Shown here: positions 1 to 11,545 of the stretch, one piece after another | How positions within the stretch are numbered: the stretch's first letter is position 1 | Layout: the number at the start of each line of letters is the position of its first letter | Source of the DNA: Juglans regia | Lineage: Eukaryota; Streptophyta; Magnoliopsida; Fagales; Juglandaceae | Direction: 5' to 3' | DNA: 64,000 bases | Assembly: GCF_001411555.2 (NCBI RefSeq) | Contig: NC_049909.1 | Span: forward strand, 8,749,485 to 8,813,484 | The notes under the pieces: generated by a model | The model's database searches: none | Seen by the model: only the letters and a program-made list of their open reading frames with translations | What the model was told of the DNA's origin: nothing | Translations under genes and position numbers: made by a program

Positions 1-21
1 TTTGAAAGATCTCGGCCTCAC

Positions 22-925
22 TCACTTGTTGAAATATTGTTCTGCCTTCTTCTTAGAAGTTGCAACTCTGACTTCTGCATCCTCCCTTATCTCTTCCAAT
101 AGGTCTAGGTTTTCTTCTAATCCTGCTATGTTTGCTTTTGGATCAAAGTTTTTCATCCTGTAGCTTAGTAACCTGACCTCCACTGGTGCCATTGCCTCAC
201 TTCCATATGCTAGGGCGAAAGGTGTTTGGCCTGTTGAGGCTTTTGGTGTTGTTCTATAAGCCCACAAAATTTCTGAGAGCTCATCGGCCCATAGCCCATT
301 TCTTTCGCCTATCTTCTTTTTCTGTATCCCCATGATGATTTTATTAATTGCTTCAACTTGTCTGTTTGCCTGGCTGGGAAAGAGTACTTGACCTTGATTC
401 CTAGATCCGCACACCATTGGCAATAATGTTCGGAATCTAACTGTCTTCCATTATAAAAAATGATACATTGAGGTATCCTGAACCTACACATTACTGCCTT
501 CCATAGGAACTTTGTCATACTTTAGGCAGTTATTATAGCCATCGCCTCAACCTCTACCCACTTTATAAAGTAGTCGACGACTACGATGATAAACTTGGTT
601 CCTCCTTTGCTGGGGGCATAGGGCCTACCAAGTCTATTCCCCATTGGGCAAATGGCCGTGGGGACGTTATGGACTGCTCCTCTTCAGGAGGTGCACCTAG
701 GACTGGTGCATGAATCTGACACTGGACACACTTTTTCGCGAACTCCTTCGCATTTTTGAGTGCATTTGGCCAATAGTGCCATACCCTTACAATCTTTGCG
801 ATGAGTGATCGTCCTCCTGAATGACTCCCGCAAATCCCTTCGTGTACTTCCTTCATCACGTACTCTGCTTCCTCCTTTATTATACATCGCAATAATGGGT
901 TTGAAAAATCCCGCCTGTAAAGCAC
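22..925 (-). pseudogene. Tat-type integrase, frameshifted
   Basis: Three minus-strand segments in different frames make up a retroviral-type integrase. The first (925-581) has the zinc-binding region, with the His side near HEGICGSHSGG and the Cys pair in KKCVQCQ, followed by the catalytic-core start WGIDLVGPMPP. The second (518-309) carries the middle of the core. The third (423-22) has the late core and C-terminal region, including LWAYRTTPKASTGQTPFALAYG. The segments overlap in coordinates and change frame, so no continuous protein can be made. Between the first and second segments the catalytic-core sequence is poorly preserved. Known family role: joining of retrotransposon cDNA to host DNA. 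The call is secure; the exact frameshift sites are not. Confidence 0.85.
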
Positions 926-1025
926 TCCGTCAACTATAGTAAACTTGGTCGCCCTACTTTTTAACTTTCTTGCCTCTTCTCGAGATGGGGGAAAATCACC
1001 CGTCTACAAATACTTTTTTATATCA

Positions 1026-1496
1026 TTAGCCCATCTTGGCATATTTTTCCCCGATCTGCAAACTTTCCTCTCCTACTGTTGGACTAGGCATCGTTCTTAA
1101 ATCTTCCATGGCAGCGCTTTTTCTTGCTTTGTTGAGGGTCGCACGCGCCAATCGGTTAGCTTTGAAATTGTCTCCCCGAAGTATCTTCTCGACTTGAAAG
1201 TATTTGAGGCCTTTGCATTGCTCCTGGACTTGGTGAAGGTATTTTATTACCTTGGTTCCCCTCGCCAAATACTTCCCGATGATTTGCCCGACTACTACCT
1301 GTGAATCGGCTTTCATCTCGACTTCCTCGCCTCCTAATACCCTCATTATTGCTACACCAGCGAGTACTGCTTCATATTCAGCTTTGTTGTTTGTTACTTT
1401 GAACTCCAATCGTACTGCATGGTACGACTCTTCCCCTTCACTTGTTACTACGTACACACCAACTCCTCCCCCTGCTTGGCAGGCTGATACATTCAC
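1026..1496 (-). pseudogene. Archaeal-like (second) RNase H domain of Tat element
   Basis: A single open stretch of 156 codons on the minus strand reads as a type I RNase H of the archaeal-like class. It contains the EYEAVLAG motif (catalytic Glu) and the KADSQVVVGQI motif (catalytic Asp). This is a separate domain from the classical RNase H at about 1715-2205. Its place between that RNase H and integrase defines the Tat arrangement. It is the best preserved open block of this copy, but the flanking coding sequence is broken, so it is not an independent gene. Known role: degrading the RNA strand of the RNA-DNA hybrid. Ancestral capture of this second domain by the Tat lineage is established knowledge. 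Confidence 0.8.
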
Positions 1497-1714
1497 ATAT
1501 ACTTGCCATGGATTCTTCTCAGGTGGTTAATGGACTTCGTCTCTGAAATTTAAAAATTTTGCTACAAAATTGGCCAAGATATGTCCCTTTATGGCACTTT
1601 TTGGTATGTAACTGATGTCATACTCACTTGGCTCAATTGATCATTTGACCAACTGTCCCGAGGTGTCTGGTTTCTACAACACTTTCTGTAGAGGCGATTA
1701 GGTGATCACCTTTA

Positions 1715-2905
1715 TCAGATGGGCTTGAAATAAGGCCGTAATCGCCTTGCTGCTACCACCAAGGTAAAGGCGACTAACTCAACCTTTGGATATTTGGCCT
1801 CGGCTCCTCTTAGGGCCCTGCTTACATAATACACCGATTTTTGTTCATTCCTCTCCTCTCGTACCAATGCAGCTGACACTGCTTTCGGAGTCACTGCTAG
1901 GTATAACAATAATGGCTCCCCTGGCTTGGTGTGACTGAGCAATGACGGCTTAACCAAATATTCCTTTAACTGGATAAATGCTTCCTTGCACTTGACATCC
2001 CAATCTCGTGCTTCTTAAGCACCTGAAAGAAGGGAAGACGTTTATCTGTTGATTGGGATACAAACCTGTTAAGAGCTGCTATCTTGCCTGCCAGCTTCTG
2101 TACCTTGTTCAAGTTTGTGTGTGACTTCATTTCTATTATTGCTTTGAGTTTCTCGGGATTTGCTTCGATTCCTCTTTCTAAATCAAGGAATTTTCCCGAT
2201 TGCACTCCGAATGCACACTTCGTTGGGTTAGCTTCATTTGGTACCGACGTAAAACCTAAAAAGCCTCCCTAAAGTCTTCCACATGTTGGTCAAACTCCAT
2301 GCTTTTTACTAGTAGATCATCGACATACGCTTCCATGTTTATTTCGATTTGGTCTTTAAACATTTTGTTCACCAACCTCTAGTAAGTTGCCCCAGTGTTC
2401 TTCAAGCCGAAGGGCATCACCTTATAGCAGTATAATCCTCAGTCAGTTATAAAAGCGATTTTCTCTTGATCAACCTCATTTATCTTGATTTTGTTGTATC
2501 CTGAATAGGTATCCATAAAACTTAACATTTTATGTCCTGCTGTTGCGTCTACTATCCTATCTATCCTCAGTAATGGAAAACTGTCTTTTGGGCAAGACTT
2601 GTTGAGATCGGTGAAATCTAAGCACATTTGCCACTTCTCGTTGGACTTTTTCACCAATACCACATTGGACAGCCACTCTGGATACTATGCTTCTTTGATG
2701 AATCCAACTACTAATAACCGATCCACCTCCTCCGCGATTGCTTCGTACTTCTTGATGCTGAAGTTTCTCTTCTTTTGCTTTACTGGACTCACATTTGGGT
2801 CTACGTTCAACATGTGTTCGATGACCTCCTCGCCTATTCCAGGCATGTCTTTATGACTCTATGCGAATACATCTTTATGGTCTAGAAGGAAATCTACTTG
2901 TTGTC
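1715..2905 (-). pseudogene. Reverse transcriptase and classical RNase H of Tat element
   Basis: On the minus strand, 2663-2439 gives the RT palm segment with MVLVKKSNEKWQMCLDFTDL and LNKSCPKDSFPLLRIDRIVD, typical of gypsy RT. Downstream, 2205-1966 is the connection region (GIEANPEKLKAI, VQKLAGKIAALNRFVSQS). 1957-1715 is the classical RNase H (GEPLLLYLAVTPKAVSAALV, ending near RPYFK). The segments lie in different frames and are separated by stops. The region coding for the RT catalytic box lies near 2410-2280 and is frameshifted. Inactive. Confidence 0.8.
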
Positions 2906-3122
2906 TCTTTCCTATGCCAATTTAGTCTCGATCTTCACATGGCTTTCGGGATGATTTTGCTCAAGAGTGACCAACTCCAGGAGCTCATCTGTCTCCCCAT
3001 GCTTCATAGCATCTTCATCTCCAGTCTCTAGCTTCATCATCATTACCCGGGGTCCTAGCGGCAGGACCGCGTGTTCTTCAGTATCCATAATACTGACCTC
3101 TCCTTACCCCTGTCTGAGTTCT

Positions 3123-3480
3123 TCAGTTCCCAGCCCTCGTTGGGAACTTCATCTTTAGATGATAGGTCGAGGTGATAGCCTTTAAAGCATTCAATGTGGG
3201 TCTCACAATAATCGCATTATATGCTGACTGAGTTCTCACTGCTAAAAACACAATCAAATCCGTGACGACATAAGGGTCTGTGCCTACAGATATTGGCAAT
3301 GTAATGGACTCCATTGGTTGTACCGCATCTCCAGTGAACTCTTTCAACGTAGTTGGTGCTGGTTTCAATTGATCTTCGTCTATTCACATCCTTTTGAAAG
3401 CATCCCTGAATAGGATGTCCACCGAACTTCCGTTGTCAATTAATATCCTCATTGTGGTAAAATTTGCTACAACATTGTTA
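3123..3480 (-). pseudogene. Aspartic protease region of Tat element
   Basis: The minus strand near 3450-3400 encodes ILIDNGSSVDILF, a retropepsin-like active site with the catalytic Asp followed by N-G-S-S. It is followed after a stop by 3368-3123, which reads LKPAPTTLKEFTGDAVQPM-type and YNAIIVRPTLNALKAI sequence, the usual protease tail of this clade. Known role: cleaving the Gag-Pol polyprotein. A stop just after the active-site segment and further stops downstream disable it. Confidence 0.7.
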
Positions 3481-3499
3481 CCACCAAGACATCATCATG

Positions 3500-4498
3500 T
3501 GGATACATGACCCTTCGGCAATCCTTGTCACCAAAGGATATTGTGGGGGATATATGCACTCGAGGTTGCTTGATGGGTCTCTCCACATTAAAATCTTCTT
3601 CATATTTCACACACCTAGCATACGCCTTTTTTTCTAAAGAAGTTGGGCCACCTCCCGTATACCTACCGGCGATCGTATGTATTTTGCCCAGGGGTGGATT
3701 TTTGCGGGCATCATCTGCTCTTGATTTCTGGTCACGAGGTTCATGTGACCTCCTCCCTCTTCCTAGTGATTCCCACCACTTAAGGCTTTCACTCCTTCTC
3801 TTATACTCAAGCTTTCGATCGTTTGTGCGTCATGGGGGGGTAATGTTCTGGGTGATCAAGCGTTTCAACTCGCCACTACCCATTATTTCTTCTACTTTTC
3901 GTTTCAAGTTGTAACAATCCTCAGTTTGTGCCCTCTTGTTTTGTGATAAGCACGGTACTTCTTGATCTATTGCTCATTGGTTGGTTCTTCTTCCTTTGTT
4001 TTGTCCTAGTTTTGTGTACTGGAGTAGTGCACATAACCTCCATTGTGTCTTCTTAAATTACTCTCTCTCATCACCTTTTGTTGGTCTTTCTTAGCCTTTT
4101 GGCCCCCATCTCGGTCTTTCCTCTTTTAAGTTCCCGTTCATTCCTTCTTTCCGGTTGGGTGGTCAAGGCGATAAGGGTGTCTTCAGAGTTGGCAAAGTCG
4201 TTGGTCCTGTCCATGAACTCTTGTAAAGTGGAAAAGGTTTTCCTGACCAGTTTGGCCATAAAGGGGCTCCTAGGCCAAATACCTCACAGCAATGCTGCTA
4301 GCATGATTTTTTCGTCTTAATCGTCTGTCATCTTTTCTTTATTGAAGCGTGTTAAATATGCTTTCAAACTTTCATCCTCTCTCTGTTTAATTGTTAGCAA
4401 GTACGCAATTGATCTTCTGTGCCTAACTGGGTCAAGAACTATCGACCCAGTTCTTCAAAACTTTCTATGGAATTTGGTTGTAGTGCACCAATCCCTTT
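3500..4498 (-). pseudogene. Gag fragment of Tat element
   Basis: The clearest open piece is 4259-4071, with LQEFMDRTNDFANSEDTL followed by a basic Lys/Arg-rich tail, a typical Tat Gag C-terminal segment. The rest, down to the protease, is highly degraded and has no single frame. The N-terminal part of gag is missing, because the LTR starting at 4499 interrupts it and no continuation was recognised beyond that LTR. Known role: nucleocapsid-like particle protein. Confidence 0.6.
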
Positions 4499-6850
4499 TG
4501 TAACACCCCGTTCCCGAAAAGACATTTTAGAATTTTCAAGGAGCCAGTGTGCTACTACTAAACTTAAATATAAAAGCTTTTCCTTTTTAATGACGCGCCA
4601 GATACGAAAGAATTCCATAAAATAACAAACTTCAATAAATACTGAAAATCCAAAATAAATCTGTGGAAGCACTTATTAAAAAATACGGAAGTCTCGAGTG
4701 CTTATCAAAATAATTTATTTAAACTTTAAACCATAAAAGTAATTATAGCATAATCTGTCTAGGCCTCTGCCTCGCCTCCCTGGGTCAAGTCCTGTCCTGC
4801 AGTCTCATCTTCATAAATGTCATCACCTGGGGGGTTTAAAAACATGAAAACAAACTAAAATGAGTCGAATACTCAATAAGCAACACATCATACAGTAAAC
4901 ATAATAAACATAAGGTGTCTTGAAAAGCGTGCATATTCATAAATACATGCATAAATAACATGAGCATGAACATTAACTTATCTTTCACTTATCATAGGCC
5001 GTTACCCACTGTTGACCCCCGTGAGTTAGGGTTAGCGAATCTAAAAAGATTCCGATTCCGCCCGTGGCCGCGGGTTGTGGAATCCATACATAAGGAAGAC
5101 AATACTGGGTGCACTACCAGCATGCACGACCTGGCAATGCAATATGCCCATAACATAGGTACCGTTTTCATATCATAACATAGGCCGTTACATATTTTAT
5201 CAAATCATACTTGCATACTTGTCATTTCATAGATTTCAAAAGAAATCACATACATATCATATCATATCATAGATTTCAAAAGAAATCACATACATACTTG
5301 TCATATCGTATCATAGATTTCAAACGAAATCGCATTCTTTCATAAATGTCGTGATACATGTTTCATCACATAAAATCATGATTTTTCATAAATATTTTAC
5401 GAAATAACTCTCTCATAAAATCATGCATTTCTTAAATAATTTTATGAATAATCTTTCACATAAAATCATGCATTTTATAAATAATTTTATGAATAATCTT
5501 CACATAAAATCATGCATTTCATAAATAATTTCATGAATAATCTTTCACATAAAATCATGACTTTTTCATAATTTTATCATGTTTTGGATACGTAAAAAGG
5601 GATTTCCAATAAAGGGCATACATGCATAATATCTTTTATAAAAAGACAAACAGCTCACTGTACATACGCGTAAGGATATGATCATGCTACTTACCTTGCA
5701 ATGCTAATCCACTATTTTCGGCACGAAATCGGTCGCCTAAAAAAATAAACACGTATTTTGCATAAATTTCTAATTAAACAAGTGATTCTATTTAAAAACC
5801 TAACTACTAAAATAGTCTATATTTTCTAAACCTAAACACTTCCTGACACTAAAATAGCCTTACCCGTTAGTCTTAAATAAGCAAGGAGATTTTTGGAAAA
5901 TAACATACTGTACATGGGCATTTTGGGAAAATAAAATAGAGGGGCATTTTTGTAATTTAACTAACCAAAAACAAATATTGATTTACGGGTTGCATGGATT
6001 CAGTTTGGCATTACGCGGGAAAGGAAATGCATGCAATCGGGTTGGGGTGCGATGCTCACCGAGAGAGGAAGCTGATGCGCGGCGGCTCTGGGTGGCTGGG
6101 GAAGGACCGGAGACGCGACTGGGTTCTCTGGGCAGTGGTGGTAAGATGCCGAGAGGAGGAGAGCGGGAGTTGACGCCGAGAGGAGGAGGGCGGGAGTTCA
6201 GTCAAGCCGCAAACAAACCGAGAGAAAGAGGGGGACGACGACGGTCGTGGGCTTACCGGGATGGAGTGGGTGCCTCAGGGTTGTGCTGGTCGGCGAGTTC
6301 TGTGGCTGAGGGTGGCCGGGCTGTGGCTTACGGTCGAAGAGCTCAGTGCTCTGTTTTTGAGGGCTAAAATAGGGGAGGATGGCAGTGGGTTTATGGCTTT
6401 TTCGAGGGCAGGCCGTGCAGTAGTTCTACTAGCTGGCTACGGGGTGGCCAGAGGGAGGAGCTGAGACGTGGTTTGCTTGGCTTCGGCAAGGTGGTGCTGC
6501 GGTTTCCCGGTGGCGTGCAGTGGTTCTGTGCGTGGAGGAAAAACGTGGACCAACACGGCAGTGAAGTTATTTTTCTGGGATTTACGGTGGAGGGAGAGGT
6601 GGTCTGCTGGACGAACTTGAGGGAGGTGGTGGAGCTTGTCTTCTCGGACGTGTGTTGCGGTTTTGAGGGGAGGAGGATTGCAGAAAGTGCTCTGTGTGCG
6701 TGAGTGTCTCTAGACGTTGGTGGCAGCGGCTATCTCCTTCATGCAGAGGAGGGCCTAACCTATTTATAAACCTAGCCAAATGAGAGCCAAGAGAAAAACC
6801 CTAGGAAGAGAAACGTGAATGTGGAGGAAAACGGATGAAGCTCGTGCATG
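4499..6850 (-). mobile_element. Truncated LTR, family A (TGTAAC(A/G)CCCC termini)
   Basis: The block starts at 4499 with TGTAACACCCCG. It has the same internal plan as the LTRs at 34866-37464 and 57817-60554: an AT-rich part with short repeats, a segment with CCCGTGGCCGCGGG-like and 'gggtgcactacc' sequence (about 5010-5130), then a GC-rich block (about 5985-6755). By comparison with 57817 the LTR reads on the minus strand, so 4499 is its 3' end. The opposite end (TGTAACACCC in minus sense) was not found before gypsy coding sequence resumes near 6930, so the LTR is truncated. No target-site duplication can be assigned. It sits inside the Tat gag. Open frames in the GC-rich block (for example 5978-6367) look like chance GC-rich frames and are not called genes. 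Confidence 0.6.
5230..5580. repeat. Two short tandem-repeat arrays inside the family-A LTR
   Basis: The first array (about 5230-5340) has three copies of a unit with 'atcatagatttcaaaagaa' and 'atcacatacat'. The second (about 5400-5580) has about four copies of a roughly 45-bp unit built around 'cataaaatcatgcattt' and 'aataattttatgaataatc'. Both lie in the AT-rich part of the LTR, the zone where the copies at 58.5 and 63.5 kb carry a different minisatellite. No coding potential. Confidence 0.75.
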
Positions 6851-6929
6851 CATAGAATTCTAGCACCGAGAGGAGTCTACGTGATGGAGGGCTATTGCGG
6901 CAACCATCAAAGTTCTCGTAATGGTTGAC

Positions 6930-8220
6930 CCAACCAAGGTGGAAGCAGTGATGGATTAGAGACGACCCATCTTGATACAAGAAATTAGGAGTTTCTTGGC
7001 ATTAGCCGGTTATTATCATAGGTTTGTGGATGGATTTTCTAAATTATCGAGTCCTCACACAACACTGCTAGGAAAGACGTTAACTTTGTCTAGACCAACC
7101 GATGTGAATGAAGCTTTGAAGAATTGAAGAGAAGGCTAACCACGAACCCTTTTTTTATCTCTACCCAAACTTAATAAGCCATTTGTGGTATTCAATGACA
7201 TGTCGAAGTATGGCTTAGGTTGTTTTCTAATGCAATAAGGTAAGGTGGTAGCCTATGCATCTAGACAATTGAAGGATCATGAGAAGAATCACCCTACCCA
7301 CAACATGGAATTAGATGTAGTAGTGTTTGCATTGAAGATATGGCAGCACTATCGATATGGGGAAAAGCGCGAGGTTTGCACAGACCTTGAGAGTTTGAAA
7401 CATTTATTTAAGTAGAAGAACTTTAACATAAGACAACGAAGATGGTTGGAGACCATATGTGATTACTAGTACAAGATTAAGTACTACCCAGGCAAGACTA
7501 ACTTGGTTGTCGATGCCCTGAGTCACAAGTTAAAGATGAGGGACGAAGGGAAAAATTTGGATGTAGATTCGTTGTTGGAAGAAATGAGACAACTACTAGT
7601 GAAGGACAAGTCACCAAGAGAGGTTCTCACCGCCCTACTGCAGTTAAGGATAAACGGTTTAGATGAATTACGAGAGCAAGAAGAAAAGGATCGGAAGTTA
7701 TAGGAAATTTGAAGGAAGATTGATAGAGGTGAAGGACTTGCCCATTGTAGCTTGGGTGAGGGCGTAATCTTGATGTTCAAAAGGCAGAAGGTGATCTCAA
7801 CCAACCTAGAAGTTATACAAGGAATTCTGGGAGAAACCCATTCCTCACCATATGCCATGCATTCGAGAGGAACGAGAATGTATCAAGATATCAGAAAAGG
7901 AATATTGGTGGGAAGGGATGAAGAGGGACATTGACCACTTCATTGAAAAATGTGATACGTGTAGGAGGGTAAAGGCGGAGCATCAACAACCACGAGAAAC
8001 TTGCAACCCTTACCCATTCCCAAATGGAAATGGGAAGACATCGCTATGGATTTTGTTGTTGGGTTATCCCAAACTTCTACGAGTACAGATGTGATATGGG
8101 CAGTAGTGGACTGATTGAGGAGTGCTCACTTCTTACCGATCACTACCACGGACACATTGAGCAAAATGGGTTACCACTCAATTTTTACTCACTCCAAAGT
8201 GGACAGAGGAGTTCCACTAG
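6930..8220 (+). pseudogene. Ty3/gypsy pol fragment (RNase H to integrase), heavily decayed
   Basis: The plus strand reads, with many stops, as the end of RT (SFLALAGYYHRFVDGFSKL), the RNase H region ([35 protein letters not shown], then [18 protein letters not shown]) and the tether (YYPGKTNLVVDALS). The integrase zinc finger follows ([20 protein letters not shown]) and then the start of the core (near 8090-8160, IWAVVD and HGHIEQNG-like sequence). It resembles chromovirus pol (Tekay/Del or related), but the lineage is not settled. Several stops, for example at 7401-7420 and in the integrase, rule out function. Direction is opposite to the Tat relic at 1-4498, so this is a separate insertion. 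No LTRs of this copy were identified. Confidence 0.8.
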
Positions 8221-9448
8221 TATAATTCTCCATCCTAGCCTTTGGGGTCGTGAAAATATTTATTTTCATGCTATGCTTGAAAAATATATTTTATGACATG
8301 TACATATGTAACAAGTTTCATGTGAAAATGACATTTATATCCAATATGCTAAAATGGTGAGAATTTCACATGTCATGTAAGCAAGTAATCAAATGCTTAA
8401 TGATGTATCATATGATGTTTCATGTTCAAAATGGAATTTAATATGAATGTGGTGTTTATACATCATAAATAAATTATCTAAAAGTAAGTTAGAAGTTAAC
8501 TTACAAACTTCTCGGATACTTAGGAATTTGGTGGGGTTGTAATAAGAGTTATTATAAGTTAAAAATTGTAAACTAAGGAAGATGTTCATAATAAAAAAGG
8601 ATAAAAAAATGATATTTAAAAAACTGCCCCCACAATTTTCCAAAATTGCCACTTAGGCCCTAAACTTTCACTATTTGTATTTTGGTCCCAAATTTCATAA
8701 AATTGCACAAATCTCATATTTTTCATGTTCTAAATCCATATATGACTTTAGAATTGCAAGAATAAATCAACTACCATGCCAAATCCATCCAACCTGTGGC
8801 ATGCATATGTGGGCCTTTCCTTTTTTTTTTTTTTTTTGTGATTTCAAGCCTATAACCTCTTTGGATGCATATGTGATGAAGTTTCATCAAGTAGCAAACC
8901 TAAATCTGATATTAAGGACAAGTTCATAACTTAGGTTCAGGTCACACAAGTTTATCTTAACACTTATGCATTGGTTAACACCAAATCATCATAATATCTT
9001 CAAACCGAGTGTATGCATGATGTTTTTAGTTTCTCTTTGTCAATGTGAGGCTTAAAACCTAAATGAATCATGCATTCTTACTCTCATCTTGATAACAAAG
9101 CATTTCTATATGTTTAACACTCATTCTTTGGAAACTTGGCCAAGATTTCACAAGATAAACTTCAACCAAGTGGAAACTGAAACATGCTAGTTGATCAACA
9201 CAAGATATTGATTTATAAACCTATCATGACATGCTATTTCCTCAAATTTAAACCTTCACTCAATCATTCAAGACATTAGTAAAACGTATAAGATCATATC
9301 ATGACATTTCATGGCTAAAATTCATCCTAAAACAATTTATTCAAGCAAAACTCCAAATCTGAAGTGAAATGCATTTCTTCAAGTTAAACTTCATATAAAT
9401 CAATCAAATATTCATTCTCATGCCATGATTCAAAGCCTAACATGTAAA
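8221..9448. other. AT-rich non-coding stretch
   Basis: No gene or clear element end was recognised. The sequence is AT-rich, with a poly(T) run near 8821-8838. It starts where integrase similarity stops, near the phrase 'cctttggggtcgtgaaaa', and ends where the probable LTR begins at 9449. It may be internal or LTR sequence of a decayed gypsy element, but nothing diagnostic is visible. Confidence 0.4.
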
Positions 9449-9644
9449 TATAACACCCAACAAAAGGTTAGGGTAGGGTTGGTTACGAAACTATGGCTGT
9501 TGATGCTCTAAAATCAACTCACTCTAAGAACTTACTCTCAGCCACTCGGTTTCACCCTTTTCTCACATTAGGAGTATTTTGCTCTCAAGAACGCTAAGAG
9601 AATGCTCGTGGAAGTTGTGTGAGAAAGTGAGAGGTGAATGAGAG

Positions 9645-9652
9645 TATTTATA
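9645..9652 (-). promoter_or_regulatory. TATA box of the probable LTR
   Basis: The minus strand reads CTATAAATACTC here, followed downstream by a CT-rich leader (CTCTCATTCACC...). This is a canonical plant TATA context and the likely transcription start of the LTR at 9449-11891. Confidence 0.45.
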
Positions 9653-10151
9653 GAACTCAATGGAGGGGTGAGGGGTGATGAAGGGCATGACTTGGCTGAA
9701 GGGTGAGGGTTGTGAGTGGTGGATGGGGGCGGTGGAGTGTTGAGTGTAATTTTCAATTGTGCCAATGTGTGGTCAATTGAATAGTGGCCTAAAGATGCAT
9801 GATTACCTTATGGTCAAGTGAAAAAGGATGTCCATAGGTGTAGGGGCTGCATGGTTTCAAAAATTTGAACAAACATCACAAGGAAAGCAAGTCATGGCCG
9901 ATGGTTTTGGTGGACTAGTTCTGATCCCTCACTTGTCCCACCTTCTTGGTCTGATTTGTTGGCATAATTACCACCATTGTGTGGCCTTCCCAGGTTTGTA
10001 ATGAAGTATGAGTGGTGGTCAATTGATTTGGTTTGAGCAGAAAATGAAGAAGAAGTTTGGATGCGCATGGGTTTTGGTCAACATGATCTACTTCACCATC
10101 CCAATTGCCAATCGGATTTGATGCTCATGGAAGGGGATCGACCAAACTTGT

Positions 10152-10652
10152 TGTAAGAGAAATTTCCCTCCTATGGGACAGAGTAACAAGCCCATGAGGG
10201 ACCTCGGGAGGGGAAGCACTTGGCCCAACGACCCTCTTCTAAAAGAAATCGCTTGGCCTCCATAGAGTACTCGACCCTAAGTAAAACCAACCCGTGAAAC
10301 AACCCTCATGCGAGAAAGACAAACGATAGGGACAGACGAGACTCGCCACCCTGACACACCCGAGAGACACCTAGCTCTTGAGGACATGTACATGCAGGTG
10401 GGCAAGAGATGCAGAGGACCCTTGATCTCCTGATAGAATGCATGAAGAGACTCAACAATGATCACTCGCAAGCTAAAGTCTAGTCAGGGAGCGACGTCGT
10501 ATTAATGGCATGACTTTCCGGACTCCACGCCATATTAATGGTGCCACCCCAAGGGCCACACCCTTTATCTAATTTTTTAGGGCGTAGGTATAAAGGCTTT
10601 GACCCGAGTTTCTAGAACTCGACCCAAAGACGTACGAAACACGACGTTAACA
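10152..10652 (+). mobile_element. Solo LTR of a Tat-type retrotransposon, TSD CTTGT
   Basis: The LTR starts TGTAAGAGAAATT and ends CGACGTTAACA. It is flanked by the perfect 5-bp duplication CTTGT at 10147-10151 and 10653-10657. Its last part (a tataaagg motif near 10590, then 'gacccgagtttctag' and 'gtacgaaacacgacgttaac') closely matches the LTR end before the PBS at 56623-56677, which identifies the family and the plus orientation. No internal region is present. A single LTR bordered by a TSD is the expected product of recombination between the two LTRs of a full element. It sits inside the older LTR at 9449-11891. Confidence 0.85.
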
Positions 10653-11439
10653 CTTGTAATGGAGTGCTTTGAAGCACTTTCTTAGAGTGAAATGGCAAAG
10701 GTGGTGGAGTGTGGAGGTGGGTAATTTAGGTGCAGAAAATCCTTGAAGGAACAAAGGTACTCGGTTTGGACAAAACTTCATTTCCTAGGTGAATAGTTGT
10801 GATTTTGGCTTGGTCTTTGCAATTGTTTTTGGCCTCGTTTTATGTCTAACTTTAGGTGATATAATGAGAGTTGAGTGGTGCAAAAAACCTCTTGAAAAAC
10901 TTGTGGAAGAGGCGTGGTGTTGGGGCTTATTGGTTGCTTGGTTTAGCACCTAGGTGCTGATTGGAGGGTTGTTGTAGCATTGACATTCCTTTGCCTCAAG
11001 AGACATGGGTTGAGTTAATTCTAACCTTTAAGGGTTGTCTAAGAGTGATGCAAAATATAAGAATTTCAGATCTAAAATTATGAAGAAAAGAGCTTGAAGA
11101 AAACTATGTAAGTCATGATATTGAGTTACTATTCCTGGGTGTGATGAGTAACCTTATTCAAGTTAGAAGCCTTACCATGGTTGAAAGGAAACCATTGGGG
11201 CGTGTGGGATGGGTTTGGGTAGAATGAAAACTAATGGTATGGTGTATGTGGGTCCTACACGGAAGAGTGATATGAAATACAAGGCTTTGGCTTCAAGTGT
11301 TGGGTTCTTATTGGGCCATATGAACAAACCTTTTGTGTAGGCCTAGGAGTGGACCTTTACTTGGCCCCATGTCAATAGTTTACTAAGTTGGTCCTAACTT
11401 TGGGTCTTTCCTAAATTGGGCCAATAGTATAAAGTCTTT

Positions 11440-11545
11440 TGAGCCCATAGTCTTATATCCACTAAGTTGGGCCTAATATCTTATGTCCATCAAGTTGGGC
11501 CTAAAATCTTATGTCTATTAAGTTGGGCCTAAGGTCTTAGTATCT
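11440..11545. repeat. Short tandem repeat, about 32-bp unit, three copies
   Basis: Three adjacent imperfect copies of a unit containing 'aagttgggcctaa' and 'cttatgtc' are seen. Similar 'gggcc' phrases continue on both sides (11280-11600). It lies within the probable LTR. Confidence 0.65.

Larger units (their letters stand above)
1..4498 (-). mobile_element. Degenerate Ty3/gypsy retrotransposon, Tat-type, 3' part of internal region
   Basis: Read on the minus strand, the recognisable blocks fall in the order gag, aspartic protease, reverse transcriptase, RNase H, a second RNase H, integrase. The second RNase H between the classical one and integrase is the hallmark of the Tat clade (Tat/Ogre/Retand). 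Every domain is broken by stops and frameshifts, so this is a dead copy. The integrase end runs off the left window edge, so neither the 3' LTR nor the polypurine tract is visible. At the other end the gag is interrupted at 4498 by an unrelated LTR starting TGTAACACCCCG. Known: Tat elements are abundant in eudicot genomes. Inferred: this is one of the oldest layers in the window. Confidence 0.85.

Noticed and set aside
1252..1530. Plus-strand frame of 92 codons
   Set aside because: Antisense shadow of the Tat second RNase H.
4960..5178. 72-codon frame with MHDLAMQYAHNIG
   Set aside because: Lies inside the truncated LTR; no family similarity recognised and the equivalent region in related LTRs is non-coding.
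5978..6779. Gly/Arg-rich frames up to 129 codons
   Set aside because: They lie in the GC-rich block of the truncated family-A LTR, the same place where related LTRs have unrelated open frames.
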